DNA from: Alviniconcha marisindica
Taxonomy: Eukaryota > Mollusca > Gastropoda > Provannidae
NCBI GenBank assembly: GCA_018857735.1
Contig: JABMCL010003328.1
Span: 92,001-156,000, forward strand
Direction of reading: 5' to 3'
DNA length: 64,000 nt
The stretch's first letter is position 1; each line of letters starts with the position of its first letter. Below the pieces are notes generated by a model. That model was given only the letters and a program-made list of their open reading frames with translations. It searched no databases and had not been told where the DNA came from. Positions 28,001 through 38,785 of this stretch are shown here, piece after piece. The translations under genes and the position numbers were made by a program.

Positions 28001-31000
28001 TTTTCCTAGGGACCCCAGTCAACTGACCCAAAAAAACCGGGCAGGAGTGTGTTTTTTTCCTGTGACAAACCCAAAAGCAGCAAAAGTTGCATCATCTTAC
28101 TTTCTCCATTTTTTCTTACAAAACACTTACTTTTTTGGTTTAAAAAAAAGTATTATTTATTTTTTATGAAAAAAAGTCCTTTTTTGGATTTAATTAACCC
28201 CCCCTCAACAAATTAAGCAGCAAAAAAATGTTCACATGGGAATAGTTTTGTTCTCTACAGTAATAAAAAAATTTCTGATTTTTCATTTTCATCAAAAAAC
28301 AAAAAGCATTGTACATTTGTTGGAAAAAAGTAAAGACATTTTTCTTAATCTTTTCTGTTTATGTCAAGAAAGCTTTTAAAATTTGGGGAAAAAAATCAAA
28401 TTTCCTTGTCACATATTGTTTTTTAAAAAAATTTTTTTTATGTTTCAAAATGTGTTCTTTTTTTTCCTTTAAAAAAAAGGTGAATGTTGAACTTATGTTT
28501 TGAAAAAAAAATTGCGTAGCTGCTGTTCGTGTGACAGAAAAACAAAATTTACTTGGTAAAACTCATGTGGATCACATCTTGTAAAATCAGTTTTGGGTTT
28601 TTTTTCCCCTTTAAATTTCTGATTAGCAGCACAGTGGTGTGGGGTTGTTGTAATGTGTAATGTTAAAATCTTGTCACCACACTGAAAGTCAAATTTTCAG
28701 GATAAGAGAGCACTGCCTTCTCCCTTCCCTGGTATGACTTCACATGTGTTCATTCAAAAAAAGCATTACTCACTCACATCCTGTCAACTTTATTTTCTAG
28801 TACCTCTGTCCTCTTTTCTTGCGCACCTTTTGGCACTAAGTCATATATACATATATATATATATATATATTTAGGTATAGATATTTTTAGCGTTTCATAC
28901 ATGCCAACTACTTTCTACGCACTGGTTTGTCCTGAATGTGCCAAAGCTGATCCAGTTCTTGAGAACAGCAGTGGATGCCTGTTGCAAAAGCATTACATGC
29001 TTCCTGTGAAACATTTGTTTTGTTTTGTTGTTGTTGCTGGTGGTAATACCAATAGAGTGTAAATAATTGTCATCTGCTTCTTCACGCTATGGTAAGGAAA
29101 GGTAAAACTGAAAGAGTTAATTACAACAAACACACTTTACACACTGACTCTAACAACTGCCAAAATATGCATTATACTTTATAGACCTGTGCTACTGCTC
29201 AGCGGCAGAATATAACAAAAAGTTTGCTGGAAGTACTGGAAGTAGTAAAAATTAGCAGTATACTTTCTCACTTTCAAAAAATAATAATGTTCAGCATTCA
29301 TTTTATTTTATTTTATTGCAGTGGAAAAATTCATTGATGTTACTGTACTAAACTACTACACAATAATGTTACTGTACTGAACTACTTCTGTCATATTGAA
29401 GTGTTACTGTTCCCTTTCCATGATCCACCATTCAGCTGGACCCATCTAAGACTTGCCTCATCATATTCATACAATCATAGTAAAATATACTCACTATAAT
29501 AATTGTGACTATGGTGATACTAGTTAGACAAATCTGGCATTGCCTTCATATTCAGCGTGATAATTTATGAGGGTCATTTTCAGAGGTAGGGTAGAATTGT
29601 TAATAACTCAATTAAATAATAAAAAGGCAAATTATCCATTTAGCAACTGGTGAAATAGATCATTTATATTATTTAACAAGTAAAGTCTGCTCTATTCAAC
29701 AGTGCATTAACTGTATACATGACACATGTGTAGGACTAGAAGATTTAAGTGTACTCACTAGGAACTTGGAAAGTTATATTTAAGCACTTTCTCACACCTG
29801 TAGCTTAAAGCCCCCCCCCCCCCCCCCCCCCCCCCCCCCCTTTTTCAACTGATAAAGCTATACAGACTTTTTATAAATTCACTTATTAATTTTGATGAAC
29901 ACAATTACCATGAACATCCACCAAATGTATACAACAGTGTTTTCATGCAGCTAATGAGATCACTGCCAGCCAGCCTTCTTCATCTGCCAAGTCAGCCTGT
30001 CAATGCCAGGTGCCTTTATCCTAACTGAAGCTAGCTGTCAGAGCAAAGGGGAAGGGGTGAGGTGGGGGATGACACTACGGTAAACACATGCCTGCCACTT
30101 GTGCCAGCCCTGTTCACAGTTCTCCCACACATCCCCTCAACAACACTGAAGTGATTAAAGTACTGCAACACCAGTGACATAACTGTCTGTTCACCAGTGA
30201 CTGCAACAGGAATTTAATCCTGTACAAAGTCTTCATGAGTTGGTAAAACTAATATCCCCCTCTCATTCTCAAAGAATGATAAGAACTTTCAATATCCCCC
30301 TCTCAAAGAATGATATGAACATTCAAGTTCTAATTACTAATTTACTAAATCAGCAACTGGTACACTTCCTGTTACAGTGTTAATCAGTTTAATGAAAAAA
30401 CGTAAACCAAGATTAGTATTCACTATAATAATATTAGTTGTAAGATTCTAACTCTAAGAATGATGGACTAAACAATCTGGAACAAGGAAGAGTACAGATT
30501 GGGGTAAATAAAATCATACTCATAAAACAGATGGACATTTTTGATCAACATAAAATGAACTGAGAAACGGTGGGAAAATAATTACTAACATTATAGTAAC
30601 AAGCCACTATAACTCACATGAGGGAATAGTAGGAAAAGGACATAAGTCAAGAGGGTTTCTTTTGCTTCAAGGTTTGTTTGTACTTTGTTGTTGTTGTTGT
30701 TGTTGTTGTCGTGTGTGTGTGTGTTGTTGTTGCTTTTGATGTTGTTGGGTTTTGTGTTGGGGGAGGGGAGGATGTGGGAGGGGGGGGTTGTTTGTTGTTG
30801 TTTAGGGGGGAGGGATTCAATATCATCAGCAGTCAGTGCCAGTGCCACAATCTGAGAGTTGCAGAGAGCTGCAAAATGCATGTTCAGAGAGCTAATTTTC
30901 ACAGCTCTAAAAATAATACATTTTGCGCTTAACAATACATTACAATGACAATATTCTTTAACAGAGCTCAGCAAAAATGGTAGGTAGTTTGCAACCTTTG

Positions 31001-33047
31001 ACAAAATCAAGGTCTGTAATTGTTGATAGTGATACTCTGTCCTCACATTCAGGATCCCATGATAGCTGAACCTGAGAATTTGTACCTCTAAAGTCTATGA
31101 CTATGAGAGGATAAAAGTAAAGTCCATATCTATTTTGAATAAACATACAGTCCTATTACAAGTAACAGTTGTATCACTCCATCAGAATTAAAAGTACAAC
31201 AATATGTACTACTCAGTTCTAGAAATCTACTAATCAGTCTAATAATATACACTGAAGGAATCAAACACTTATGTCAACTCCAAACACTGGTTTACAACAT
31301 CCTTCCTCTGACCACTGTACTGGCACTGCCATAACTGATTATGCTATGTTTCTATAAACTGGCAGCTAACAGACATTTTTTGTTGTTGGTGGTGGTGCTC
31401 AAACGGCAGTATGTTTGCAACAGACAGCTCAAATTATATCTGTTCTTTTAAACCACACATTGCTTACACCAGCACAAATAAAACCAAAATCATTTTAATA
31501 GAGACACAACTCTTTATATGTGGGGCGGATGTGTCTCATGTTTACACACATACTTGGATGCTATGTTGCTTCCACAGTCTTATTACTAATATATTACTAT
31601 TGTTACAATATTAGTACCCAAACCTTTTGAAAGGCACTGACAAGTGACAGCACCCGTGAACAGCTGTGCAGAGATAAAGAGTGGTGTAACCAATTCTAGC
31701 AGAGTTTGGAGGAAGATGCCAAACAATGCTCAGAGTGTGACACTATGTATGACCTTGATCTTAAATTGTAGCAATCCAGACTTTTTTTCTCGGCTCATGA
31801 TGGTACACCAGTTAGCATACAAAGTTTGAATGCCTAAGGTTCAGAAGATATACAGAAAAATAATGTTACACAGGTGAATGCAGTGCAATATTATTACACA
31901 CACACACATATATATATATATTTATTAAATATTAATTATATCCCAACAAGGTGTGTGTGTGTATAAATTATAATGTGTGCATGTAATCCCATTTAGTCAG
32001 ATCAGCTCAAACTGAATCACTGTGCTGCAAGGATGGAACTCTTTCTTCTGTTATTATTTATTGTGCACATTACCACCAAAGACTAAATGAATAAATTTAT
32101 GCAAAATGTGAAATGCTAAAAACTAATTACCATGGAAAACACCACAGTACACAGGGAAAATACCATAACACTCAATAGCCGGTCCCAAAACCAGTATAAC
32201 AATGCGTACTACCAGAGGCAGCTGCACTTGATGGGACAATGGGATGGTGGGTGGGTGGTGGTGGTGCTGCTGCAAAAGCTAGTGACCTGATGAGGCTAAT
32301 GGTACAATTTAGTTCCCCATCACTTGGTGATTGACTTAATTTGAACCCGTTAGTGTATGCTCAAAACTGTACAACTCTTAAGTTCTAACTCAATAAATTT
32401 TCATGCCTGCTAGATTTTTTAGGCAGTACGACGGATCAAAGTATGTACGTTGGCCATCTGAAACGGACTCGCTTGGTCAAAACTTGTCCCCACGGGGTAA
32501 AGAATTCCCTTTCATCACGTGACAATGGGATCCCTTGAAGGGCTTCCCCCGATTAGCGCCAAGCGGTCCCGTTGTGCGATTTTTTTTTCTGCATTAGAAT
32601 GGGTTGCCATTTTCCTTGATTGCATTTTCGCACCCCTTGATAGCTTCCTTAAACATACACTCATACAACGTGAGACTTTCTTGCCTAAAACTCAAACCTG
32701 CATGCTACACAGCAGTGAAAGGAGTGAACTTTTACAGTCTCAAAGCGTAAAATACTCTCCAATATGGCCGACCCCCCTTCCCCCAAAAAATCAACACAGT
32801 ATTCGGCGAGTTCGTTGCTATTATCCAAGCTCGATCCATACACGCAACTTTATGAACTACAATAATATTTACAGCCAATGTGACCTCATCATCTACCACC
32901 GTGTCAGATAAGTAAAATACAGCAAAACATAGCAAGTTTGACATGAATAATGCATAGCAGACAAGGGGTGCAGAATAAACAATCACACTCACCATTACAA
33001 AGTGACAAAATCCAAATCACACCAACGATTCTTGTAACTATCCCCAT
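483..33047 (-). CDS. LRP6: LRP5/LRP6 (arrow) Wnt co-receptor, 5' part of gene, seven exons
   Basis: Gene-level entry; exons are 32993-33047, 16788-16978, 16404-16607, 8305-8705, 2751-2882, 1097-1297 and 483-678, read right to left. LRP5/6 is a single-pass plasma-membrane receptor that binds Wnt with Frizzled and starts beta-catenin signalling. Seen here: a signal peptide, a YWTD beta-propeller (roughly residues 20-280), a six-cysteine EGF-like module (about 286-328) and the opening of propeller 2. The joined exons give about 459 codons of an expected 1,600 or so; the remaining propellers, LDL-A repeats, membrane segment and PPPSP tail lie left of the window. Exon phases agree throughout except for a one-base shift inside exon 2. 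Diagnostic matches are [18 protein letters not shown] and [11 protein letters not shown]. The choice between LRP5 and LRP6 is not meaningful if, as expected for an invertebrate, one ancestral copy exists. Confidence 0.93.
679..1096. other. LRP5/6 intron 6
   Basis: Short intron of 418 bp between exons 7 and 6. It holds a CA microsatellite at 772-796 and a poly-C run near 1057-1070. No other feature is visible. Confidence 0.85.
1097..1297 (-). CDS. LRP6: LRP5/6 exon 6: start of second propeller
   Basis: The acceptor ATATCACAG precedes 1297 and the donor GTAAATGG follows 1097. The translation includes [40 protein letters not shown] and [13 protein letters not shown]. This matches the LLLARRTDLRRISLDTPD segment that opens the second YWTD propeller of LRP5/6. 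Confidence 0.95.
1298..2750. other. LRP5/6 intron 5 with a decayed short tandem repeat
   Basis: From about 1590 to 2030 the sequence repeatedly approximates GGTTAGTGTACTTGACAA at roughly 20-25 bp intervals, with heavy divergence; this looks like an old minisatellite. A CT microsatellite lies near 2356-2374. At about 2105-2135 there is a copy of the CCAGTCAACC...GGTTATATCA motif that also forms the tail of the SINE at 44141-44585. Confidence 0.5.
2751..2882 (-). CDS. LRP6: LRP5/6 exon 5: first EGF-like module
   Basis: The acceptor CCTCTCCAG precedes 2882 and the donor GTGCGTGG follows 2751. The 132-nt exon reads [19 protein letters not shown] and, after [22 protein letters not shown]. Six cysteines have the spacing of the EGF-like module that follows each LRP5/6 propeller. 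It starts and ends in phase 1, so it is a symmetric one-module exon. Confidence 0.95.
4880..5400. repeat. Dispersed repeat family with TGACCTTGA motifs, copy A
   Basis: Phrases recur such as TTTTGATTAAATATGAGC, ACACAGCAATCCAGT and CTTCACTGTGACCTTGAC, in the same order as in the block at 22900-23450 and partly at 31690-31870. Internal recurrence at roughly 180 bp suggests the element is itself tandem in structure. TGACCTTGA occurs exactly at 4885-4893 and 5027-5035. No coding capacity is visible. I take it to be a non-autonomous interspersed repeat of unknown class. Confidence 0.55.
6483..6548. repeat. TG microsatellite
   Basis: About 33 uninterrupted TG units inside LRP5/6 intron 4. Open frames over it (VCVC or HTHT peptides) are artefacts. 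Confidence 0.97.
8305..8705 (-). CDS. LRP6: LRP5/6 exon 4: propeller 1, blades 4-6
   Basis: The longest exon (401 nt), with acceptor TGTTGCAG and donor GTGAGCAG. It encodes [20 protein letters not shown], then [20 protein letters not shown], then [20 protein letters not shown], and ends in [17 protein letters not shown]. Three YWTD-type motifs close the first beta-propeller, the surface that in LRP5/6 receives Wnts and the antagonists DKK and sclerostin. The opposite strand is open across much of this exon but is a shadow frame. Confidence 0.96.
9061..9799. repeat. G-rich minisatellite, about 32-35 bp unit
   Basis: Roughly 22-24 copies of a unit centred on GGTGGGTGACTAAGGTGTTG followed by GGGGAGG and a variable AGGCC or TAGAGGCT spacer. 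Unit length varies between about 29 and 35 bp through that spacer. Each unit has several G-runs on the plus strand, so G-quadruplex formation is plausible; that strand is the template strand of the LRP5/6 gene. Confidence 0.95.
10632..10845. repeat. Three tandem copies with a tRNA B-box-like core
   Basis: The string GGTTCGATTCCACCCCAAC, or a one-base variant, appears three times (about 10634, 10699 and 10781), each followed by a GGCTAAG-type stretch and ACACTGGTTTTGACC. GGTTCGATTCC fits the tRNA B-box consensus. Copies 2 and 3 are separated by a G22 run (10737-10758). This may be a tandemly amplified SINE fragment; no complete tRNA fold is visible. Confidence 0.5.
11588..11623. repeat. GT microsatellite
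   Basis: About 18 GT units in LRP5/6 intron 3. Confidence 0.95.
12108..12195. repeat. SINE-like unit, copy 1
   Basis: Contains GTTCAGGAGCTGTGTGAAAG, then GGTGG-CGTCCTGGGCTC, CCCTAATAAGCC, and GTTTCTGTGGACGTAAAGCA. The same order of phrases recurs at about 13455-13545 and 13960-14055. The ending TGTGGACGTAAAGCA-CACT resembles a retroposon 3' tail. Class unknown. Confidence 0.55.
13455..13545. repeat. SINE-like unit, copy 2
   Basis: Second copy of the unit at 12108-12195, with several substitutions (GTGTGAGAGTCGAGG; TTCTGGTTTCCGTGGACG). It is followed by unrelated sequence and TACC repeats at 13617-13631. Confidence 0.5.
13644..13716 (+). mobile_element. tRNA-like head of a SINE
   Basis: Seventy-three bases, the length of a tRNA, begin with GAGCCGG and end with CGGCTC, which pair as an acceptor stem. 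An A-box-like TGGCCTAGCGGTATGG and a perfect B-box-like GGTTCGATACC are in place. The candidate anticodon loop lacks the universal T before the anticodon and its stem is imperfect, so I read this as a SINE promoter head rather than a working tRNA. It lies between copies 2 and 3 of the SINE-like unit. Confidence 0.65.
13960..14055. repeat. SINE-like unit, copy 3
   Basis: Third copy, preceded at 13915-13945 by an extra partial tail (TACGGTTTCTGTGGACGTTA). It is followed by an ACGC/CA-rich tract at 14140-14170. Confidence 0.5.
15080..15395. repeat. Tandem repeat, about 59 bp unit
   Basis: Five to six degenerate copies of a unit with AAGAGTCTGGACAGTT, CATAAAGCTGTGTCAGTAT and ACTTTTCTGACAATGACAC. 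One clear spacing between copies is 59 bp. The open frame on the plus strand is repeat-derived. Confidence 0.85.
16404..16607 (-). CDS. LRP6: LRP5/6 exon 3: propeller 1 YWTD blade
   Basis: The acceptor CATTTCAG precedes 16607 and the donor GTGAGTTGG follows 16404. The translation contains [20 protein letters not shown] and then [29 protein letters not shown]. This is close to vertebrate LRP5/6 residue by residue and is the strongest single identification of the gene. It sits only about 180 bp from exon 2. Confidence 0.96.
16788..16978 (-). CDS. LRP6: LRP5/6 exon 2: first propeller blades, with a one-base frameshift
   Basis: The acceptor TTTGCAG precedes 16978 and the donor GTGAGAT follows 16788. 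The first part reads [20 protein letters not shown] then STIVIS and REDA, matching the start of LRP6 propeller 1. The second part reads [18 protein letters not shown] and [10 protein letters not shown], also matching, but in another frame. The break falls at about 16874 (minus-strand GAGGATGCC-T-GCGGCTGTG); leaving out that one T would align both halves. Read as written, the frame meets a stop about 29 codons later. The exon is 191 nt, and 190 nt would restore phase with exon 3. Either a consensus error or a true disrupted allele explains it. Confidence 0.9.
21670..22370. repeat. Degenerate tandem repeat, core unit about 39 bp
   Basis: The best-preserved part (21950-22165) repeats GTCACCTACCCAAGTCATCA plus CA-ATTCTACTCAGAAATA at about 39-bp spacing, five times. 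Flanking sequence shows older relatives (CACTGGCACAGGAAATCA, CAATCTGCTCAGAAT), interrupted by C19 and C16 runs. Confidence 0.8.
22900..23450. repeat. Dispersed repeat family with TGACCTTGA-like motifs, copy B
   Basis: Shares TTTGATTAAATATGAGC, GATGATGATGAATCATC, AACACAGCAATCCAGTATTT and TTCACTGTGGCC with the block at 4880-5400, in a similar order and again at roughly 180-bp internal periodicity. Non-coding. Confidence 0.5.
23826..23885. repeat. TG microsatellite
   Basis: About 30 uninterrupted TG units in LRP5/6 intron 1, followed by a TTG run. Confidence 0.96.
25009..25072. repeat. TG microsatellite
   Basis: About 32 uninterrupted TG units, directly next to a SINE-tail-like sequence at 25078-25140. 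Confidence 0.96.
25078..25140 (-). mobile_element. SINE tail fragment, minus orientation
   Basis: The minus strand reads ATAATTGAAGTATTTGTAAA then GTGCAAAATCTTGTCC, ending in AGAGACAAG. This matches the tail of the element at 46085-46200 on the other strand (AGTATTTATAAAGCCCAAAATCTTG). The GCGCAAAATCTTG-type tail preceded by an AAT microsatellite is a widespread molluscan SINE ending. Confidence 0.55.
29811..29840. repeat. Poly-C tract (C30)
   Basis: Thirty consecutive C on the plus strand in LRP5/6 intron 1, the longest of the many C/G runs in the window. Its true length is uncertain because such runs are poorly resolved in sequencing. Confidence 0.9.
31690..31870. repeat. Dispersed repeat family with TGACCTTGA motif, copy C (partial)
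   Basis: Contains TGACCTTGATCTTAAATTGT then AGCAATCCAGACTTTTTTTC, TGATGGTACACCAGTTAGCA and TTCAGAAGATATACAG. These parallel ACACAGCAATCCAGT and CAGTTTAGAAGATACAG in the copy at 4880-5400. An exact TGACCTTGA is at 31750-31758. Confidence 0.45.
32993..33047 (-). CDS. LRP6: LRP5/6 exon 1: start codon and signal peptide
   Basis: Reading the minus strand from ATG at 33047-33045 gives 18 codons ([18 protein letters not shown]) plus one base, then a GTGAGTG donor. A basic residue followed by a hydrophobic run is a typical secretory signal. The leftover base joins in frame to exon 2, whose first residues ([12 protein letters not shown]) match the known start of the mature LRP6 ectodomain (PLLLYANRRDLR). 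The start was chosen because it is the ATG immediately before a signal-like segment with a good donor in the right phase. The exon is separated from exon 2 by a 16-kb intron, so its assignment is inference from phase and content. Confidence 0.75.
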
Positions 33048-35274
33048 GCTATGACCCTCAGGAGTTGTACATGGGTCTGAGGAGAGATGAAAAGTTGAAT
33101 ATATCCGGCGTTTTCGTCGACATCAGGGAAAAGCGTGTGTTCACCGCACTAACACACAACTCGTAGCACACAACATTTTTAGGACTATTTCCGTAGCGGT
33201 GGATCCCTCCGCGAGATTTGGAGGCCAGAGCGGATTAAAAGTGACACTTAACAAAAAACAAAAATATTAGAGCAAAAACTGGTTCCTAACATGTGATTCC
33301 CACTAGCTTAATAAAAGCACCAATAGAAAATCAATAGCATGGTGAAATATGCAAAATGATTGGATTTTCAACAGCTGAGAGTGCAGGAACTCACTCTGTG
33401 CGGAAGGACATAAAGGTATGTGAGTGTCGAGAGAGTCGGGCACCTGTTTTGAGGCAACACCGAGGGTCAGGGTTGGGGTCGGGACAGGTAGATTTATCTT
33501 CGGTGGCTCTTATTCACAAGACTGTGGTTCTGAAGTCAAGTAAGAGCACGGTACGAAGCGAAAAGAATACAAAGAATCGTGTGAGTTATCAAAGCTGTAC
33601 AACTATGGAAAAACAAATAATATAGGCCATGGGCCTAAAGAGTCATGTACAAAAACAAGAATTAAAGCAAAGAACTCATATTAAAAAGAATTACGCATTA
33701 AAAAGCTGTTGCCCAATCTTGCCAATTTTTTCTTTTTTTTGGGTCAGATCTAGAGAAGATTCGTCAAAACAGTGTTGCAGCATTCTAACTATTCATCAAA
33801 TCGATGAGGCTACAAACATTGGCCTTTTCCAAATTTAATGGTGTGGAGGGAGGGGGGGGGGGGGGACTGATATTGAAATGCATCAGAGCAATCATGTGAA
33901 ATATGATGAATCAGTAAGACTGAGGTAGCCAAATCACAAAAAAATCAGGTCAGTGACGATTTGATTTCAGTGCTTTGAATAACAGCAGTGAAATTAAAGA
34001 TTCACTTAGTATAGAAGTCAAATATTGCTATTTGATCATGTTTACGCAGCCTACAGAAATATAAACATACCTAGTAACACAATGTATGTATTACATCATA
34101 GCATCTAAAATATACATAGTTTTTGCATTCACTGTCTATGATCAGCAGCGTGCACATATGAACAGCGGACCTGAGTTGAGTCAGTCAGTCAGTATATGTC
34201 GAGCTCAACTCAAATCCTTTTTCAGTTTTGTGTGTGTGCTTTTTTTTCTTTTGCTTTTTTTTTAAACAAAAAAAAATCCAATAACTACCAATCAAAAGTT
34301 GTTGTTTTTTTAATGCAAAGTGAGGGAGAGAGAGAAATCAACTGTTTAATTAACTGCTGTCAGTGTGTTCCGATTTTGAAAGATAAATCACTAAAGGGAA
34401 ACAATCGGAAGATGTTAAATTTATTATTGAGTTGTTTCCCCCAATTTTTGTTTTATTAATCTTGTTATTTGTCTCTCGTTTAGGCATATATAGGTATTTT
34501 TAAATATAAATAGCTGAACAAATTAAACAGCTATAATGGCCTGCAAGCAGTTACAAAAAAATGCATAAATATTATATGGTGTTGCAGATAGATGCATTAG
34601 TTAGGATCATACTCTTTCACACTTCTAAATTTTGCAATTACTATTTACGTTGAGACTTTTCTTCAGGATGGTAAATTATCTCTGGTTTCTCTTCAACTCA
34701 CGAGAAAATCTTTCGCCTTTTACTAAAGATTTCCGTGGAGAGGAACATTCTAATGAGTCTATAGACAATTTTTCATGCCCTACTCTGTAGGGTAATTAGT
34801 AAAACAAAAAGAAGCCGTTAGTACAAACAAACCAATGTGTTAACACACATTGTAAATGTCGATTGATTTTAGTCCGAGTAAAACCTAGATGGTGTGAATC
34901 CAGATGGGAATTTGTGAACATACTGCGCGTAACTTAGTATCGTTCATTAGCCAGTTGTGCAAAGGCATGCGGCGGCAGTCCACAAAGCAGAATCAATGGG
35001 GGGGGGGGACCACTGACAATTATTGGGATTATTCGCCAAGACAGCGTTTTGTAATTACGACTGGCTGGTCAGAAAGTATGTGAGCGCGTGCGTGTGTAGC
35101 GGCGTTTGTTCGGCCCGTGTTCTCTGGGCTCTTACTGACGAGAAGGGGCGCCATATATTCTAGTAGTAGTAGTAGTAACGGTAGTATCAGTATTATTATT
35201 ACAGTGTCTGCATCCAACACGTCAGGTCATGGACTTGAACTCTCGATGACTATTCAGTCAGTTAAGCCTGTACT

Positions 35275-35495
35275 GACACCGCACGGAACCACACCGGCAA
35301 AACCTCACGATGAAACCCCACGGAACTGCAGGAACCACACGAAACCTCACGATGACATCCAGAGGACTAACGGAACCACACGAAACCTCACTACACGATG
35401 AAACCGGTGCACCGGGCGGCCGACCTGACGGAACCACACGAAACCTCACGATGATACCCCACGAAACTGCAGGAACCACACGAAACCTGCAGTAA
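35275..35495. repeat. Irregular tandem repeat
   Basis: Six or so copies of GGAACCACACGAAACCTCAC GATGA with intervening CCCACGGAACTGCA segments, at spacing of about 30-60 bp. The pattern is a nested repeat. Frames across it are open in places but repeat-derived. Confidence 0.8.
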
Positions 35496-36051
35496 TACTA
35501 ATTAACCCTTTCACTGCCCCAGCCTGTAAAATTTCCGGGTTCAAAAACGGCTCCTGCAAACAGTATATTTTCTGGTCCTATAACGCATCTATTTTCAATG
35601 CTATGCGTTTGGATGAAAATCCTTTCACATGCCATTGCGAAAAAGAAAACAAATTTCACACTTGTAATGATCGTTTTCAAGATATATCACGGCAATGAAA
35701 GGGTTAGCCAGTCAACCAGTTTCAGTGTCATTTTTCAGACGTGATGACATAATATGAAAGGAAAAAGAAAATTCAGTACAGCGCGGCACTTGCATAAGTA
35801 ATAAATTAGCCAGTCTATTTATATAATGCGTCTGGCATTTGTATGTTACTGCGTGCTCTTACATATATATATACAGATTTTATTCCTTTGTTCGTTATTC
35901 GTGTCAGTGGAGACACGCCTTTCCGTTGCCTGAAATAAAGAAATATTTGACTTGCCATACACTGCCATAGCTCAGAGCTGTGAGGCCACGATGAATCACT
36001 GAGTCAAACCAGCGAGGTTTTATGGCTGTTCACAGCGCGGTAACTTATATT

Positions 36052-36447
<396 letters not shown>

Positions 36448-36822
36448 AAAAACAAAATATTCGTGGGGCTGCTAATGTACAGATGTTGGCATGGAAATGA
36501 TCTTCCCGGCTTTGCGATTTCTGTAAATTATTGCAATGTAAAAACAGTGATCTATAACCCATGGAACTGCTAATCCTCCACATGGCACATGGCTTTTATT
36601 TCCTCAACATTTTTGTTACAAATTATATATAGTGCCCTACCTCTTTGATAATAATAAATGCATTTCTGATACCCCTAATCCCTCTATGATACATGTGTGA
36701 GGCTCAAAGCACTACATGAAATTCATTAGAACAATACGCAACCTAATCTAAGCATGCATTACAAAGCTCACTCCTCACTCTCCCCCCACATGAACACACG
36801 CGCACGTGAACGCGCGCGTGCG

Positions 36823-36923
<101 letters not shown>

Positions 36924-37267
36924 ACGCACACGCGCGCGGCGCACACACACACACGCACGCACAAACACGATCTCGCAACCCCTCGCTTCCCTCTCCGCCG
37001 CCCCCCACCCCACCAGCACCCTCCCTCCTTGAATAATCACCAGTCAGTCAGTGAGGGTGAGGACATCAGCAACACACACACACGCACACACACACACGCA
37101 CATGTTTTTGTTTTTTCTCTCTTCTCTCCTCAGTCCTTTTCAGTATTTCCCCGTTGCTCTTGCCAAAACTACTTTGATCTCTTTAAGAAGCGTTATATGA
37201 CTATGAAGATGAAAAGCATTGTATTTGAAAACCTTGAGTTCAGCTTAAGTATTGCTTGTCTCAGCTG

Positions 37268-37870
37268 ATCTGCCCTGCCACATGTATCAACCTGCAACGC
37301 CATATGTATCAACCTGCCCCGCAATGTATCATCCTGCCCTGATATATGTATCAACTTGCCCTGATATATGTATCAACTTGCCCTGCCATATGTATCAACC
37401 TGCCCCGCCATATGTATCAACTTGCCCTGCCATATGTATCAACCTGCCCCGCCATATGTATCAACCTGCCCTGATATATGTGGCATCCTGCCCCGCCATA
37501 TGTATCAACCTGCTCCGCCATATGTATCAACTTGCCCCGCCATATGCCGTTTGTATCAACCTGCCCTGCCCTACGTATCAATCTTCCCCGCCATATGTTT
37601 CAACCTGCCCCACTATATGCCATATGTATCAACTTGTGACCTGCATTGCCATATGTATCAACCTGCCCCGCCATATATATCACAGAACCTGCCCCGCCAT
37701 ATATATCACAGAACCTGCCCCGCCATATGTATCAACCTGCCCCGCAATATGTATCAACCTGCCCCGCAATATGTAGTCACAGAACCTGCCCCGCAATATG
37801 TATCATCCTGCCCCGCCATATGTATCAACCTGCCCCGTCATATGTATCAACCTGCTCCACCATATGTATC
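37268..37870. repeat. 22-bp minisatellite
   Basis: About 26 copies of a unit centred on ATATGTATCAACCTGCCCCG, with occasional insertions. Because 22 is not divisible by three and the unit has no stop, overlapping plus-strand frames stay open and yield MYQPAPPYVSTCPAICINL-like peptides. No splice or promoter context supports coding. Confidence 0.95.
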
Positions 37871-38752
37871 CGTCTTAGTCCCCGGTTTAGTTGTGTTATT
37901 TTTCCGAGTATTGTGCCAAACCTGTTCAGTATTATTATTTTTTGTTTGTTGCCTTGTTTGTCTCTAAAAAGATAATATTTTAGATTTCTACCAGGTTTCA
38001 GTCTTTTCTTTAAACAGTGTTTGACTGAGAGTGCAAAAGGTGATCTGTGTCTCAGTGACCTGCCCCGGTCTCCCCTATCGCCGCCACTGATCACAGCTGG
38101 GCATTTCCACTTCGTGCAGAGCCGGTGTGCATTGAACTGCCGATCATGAGCAGAGCTCGCCGCTTCCGGCGCTCGTGCGGCGTGTGATACTAGTGTGTGT
38201 GTGTGTGTGGTGAATCTGTCACAGAGTGTGCGTACGTCAGTGAGTTCGCGTGTGTGCATGCCGCGTGACCGTGGACGCGCGCGTCTGTCTTCAGTTTGTC
38301 TGGCAGTGTGCCGGCCGGGCTTTAAGCGTTGTGTCGCAGCCTGTGTGTCAGTTGTGTGTCTGGCCGAGAGGTGTTGGGGGCGGCCGGGGTGGAGCACACA
38401 CACACATATGCGCGCGCACGCACGCACACTCTCACACACACACACACACACTGCCAGCAACACCGTCGGCACTGAGACCGCATCGCTTTTCCTTGATGCC
38501 GCTCAAACACAGTGGGCCTACTGATTGGTTTTTCAGTCACAGCCTGAAAGATGGAGCAAAGTCTGTTTTTTCCACATTCTCAGTCTGCGCAGTGACAGAA
38601 CAAAGAATGTTTGTTTAATTTTTTCTAGTTTCTTCTTCTTGTTGTGTGTGTGTGTGTGGTGGTGTGTGTGTGCGCGCGCGCGCGCATGTGATTGTGTGTG
38701 TGTGCCGGTAGTGTGTGTGTTGGGTGCGAGAGGGGGGGGGGGGGGTACGGGT

Positions 38753-38785
<33 letters not shown>

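Larger units (their letters stand above)
16979..32992. other. LRP5/6 intron 1, 16 kb, repeat-rich
   Basis: The large first intron. It holds CA (19286-19311) and long TG tracts (23826-23885, 25009-25072), poly-C/G runs (near 18142, 19661, 20081, 21750, 21811, 24644, 24814, 29811-29840) and a degenerate 39-bp tandem repeat (about 21670-22370). It also carries a second copy of the TGACCTTGA-type repeat family (22900-23450), a SINE tail (25078-25140) and a homopolymer-rich block (26400-28620). Large first introns often carry enhancers, but none can be named from sequence. I see no exon of another gene. Confidence 0.65.

Noticed and set aside
37252..37967. Plus-strand frames of 174 and 199 codons
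   Set aside because: They come from the 22-bp minisatellite in overlapping frames, with no splice sites or family match.
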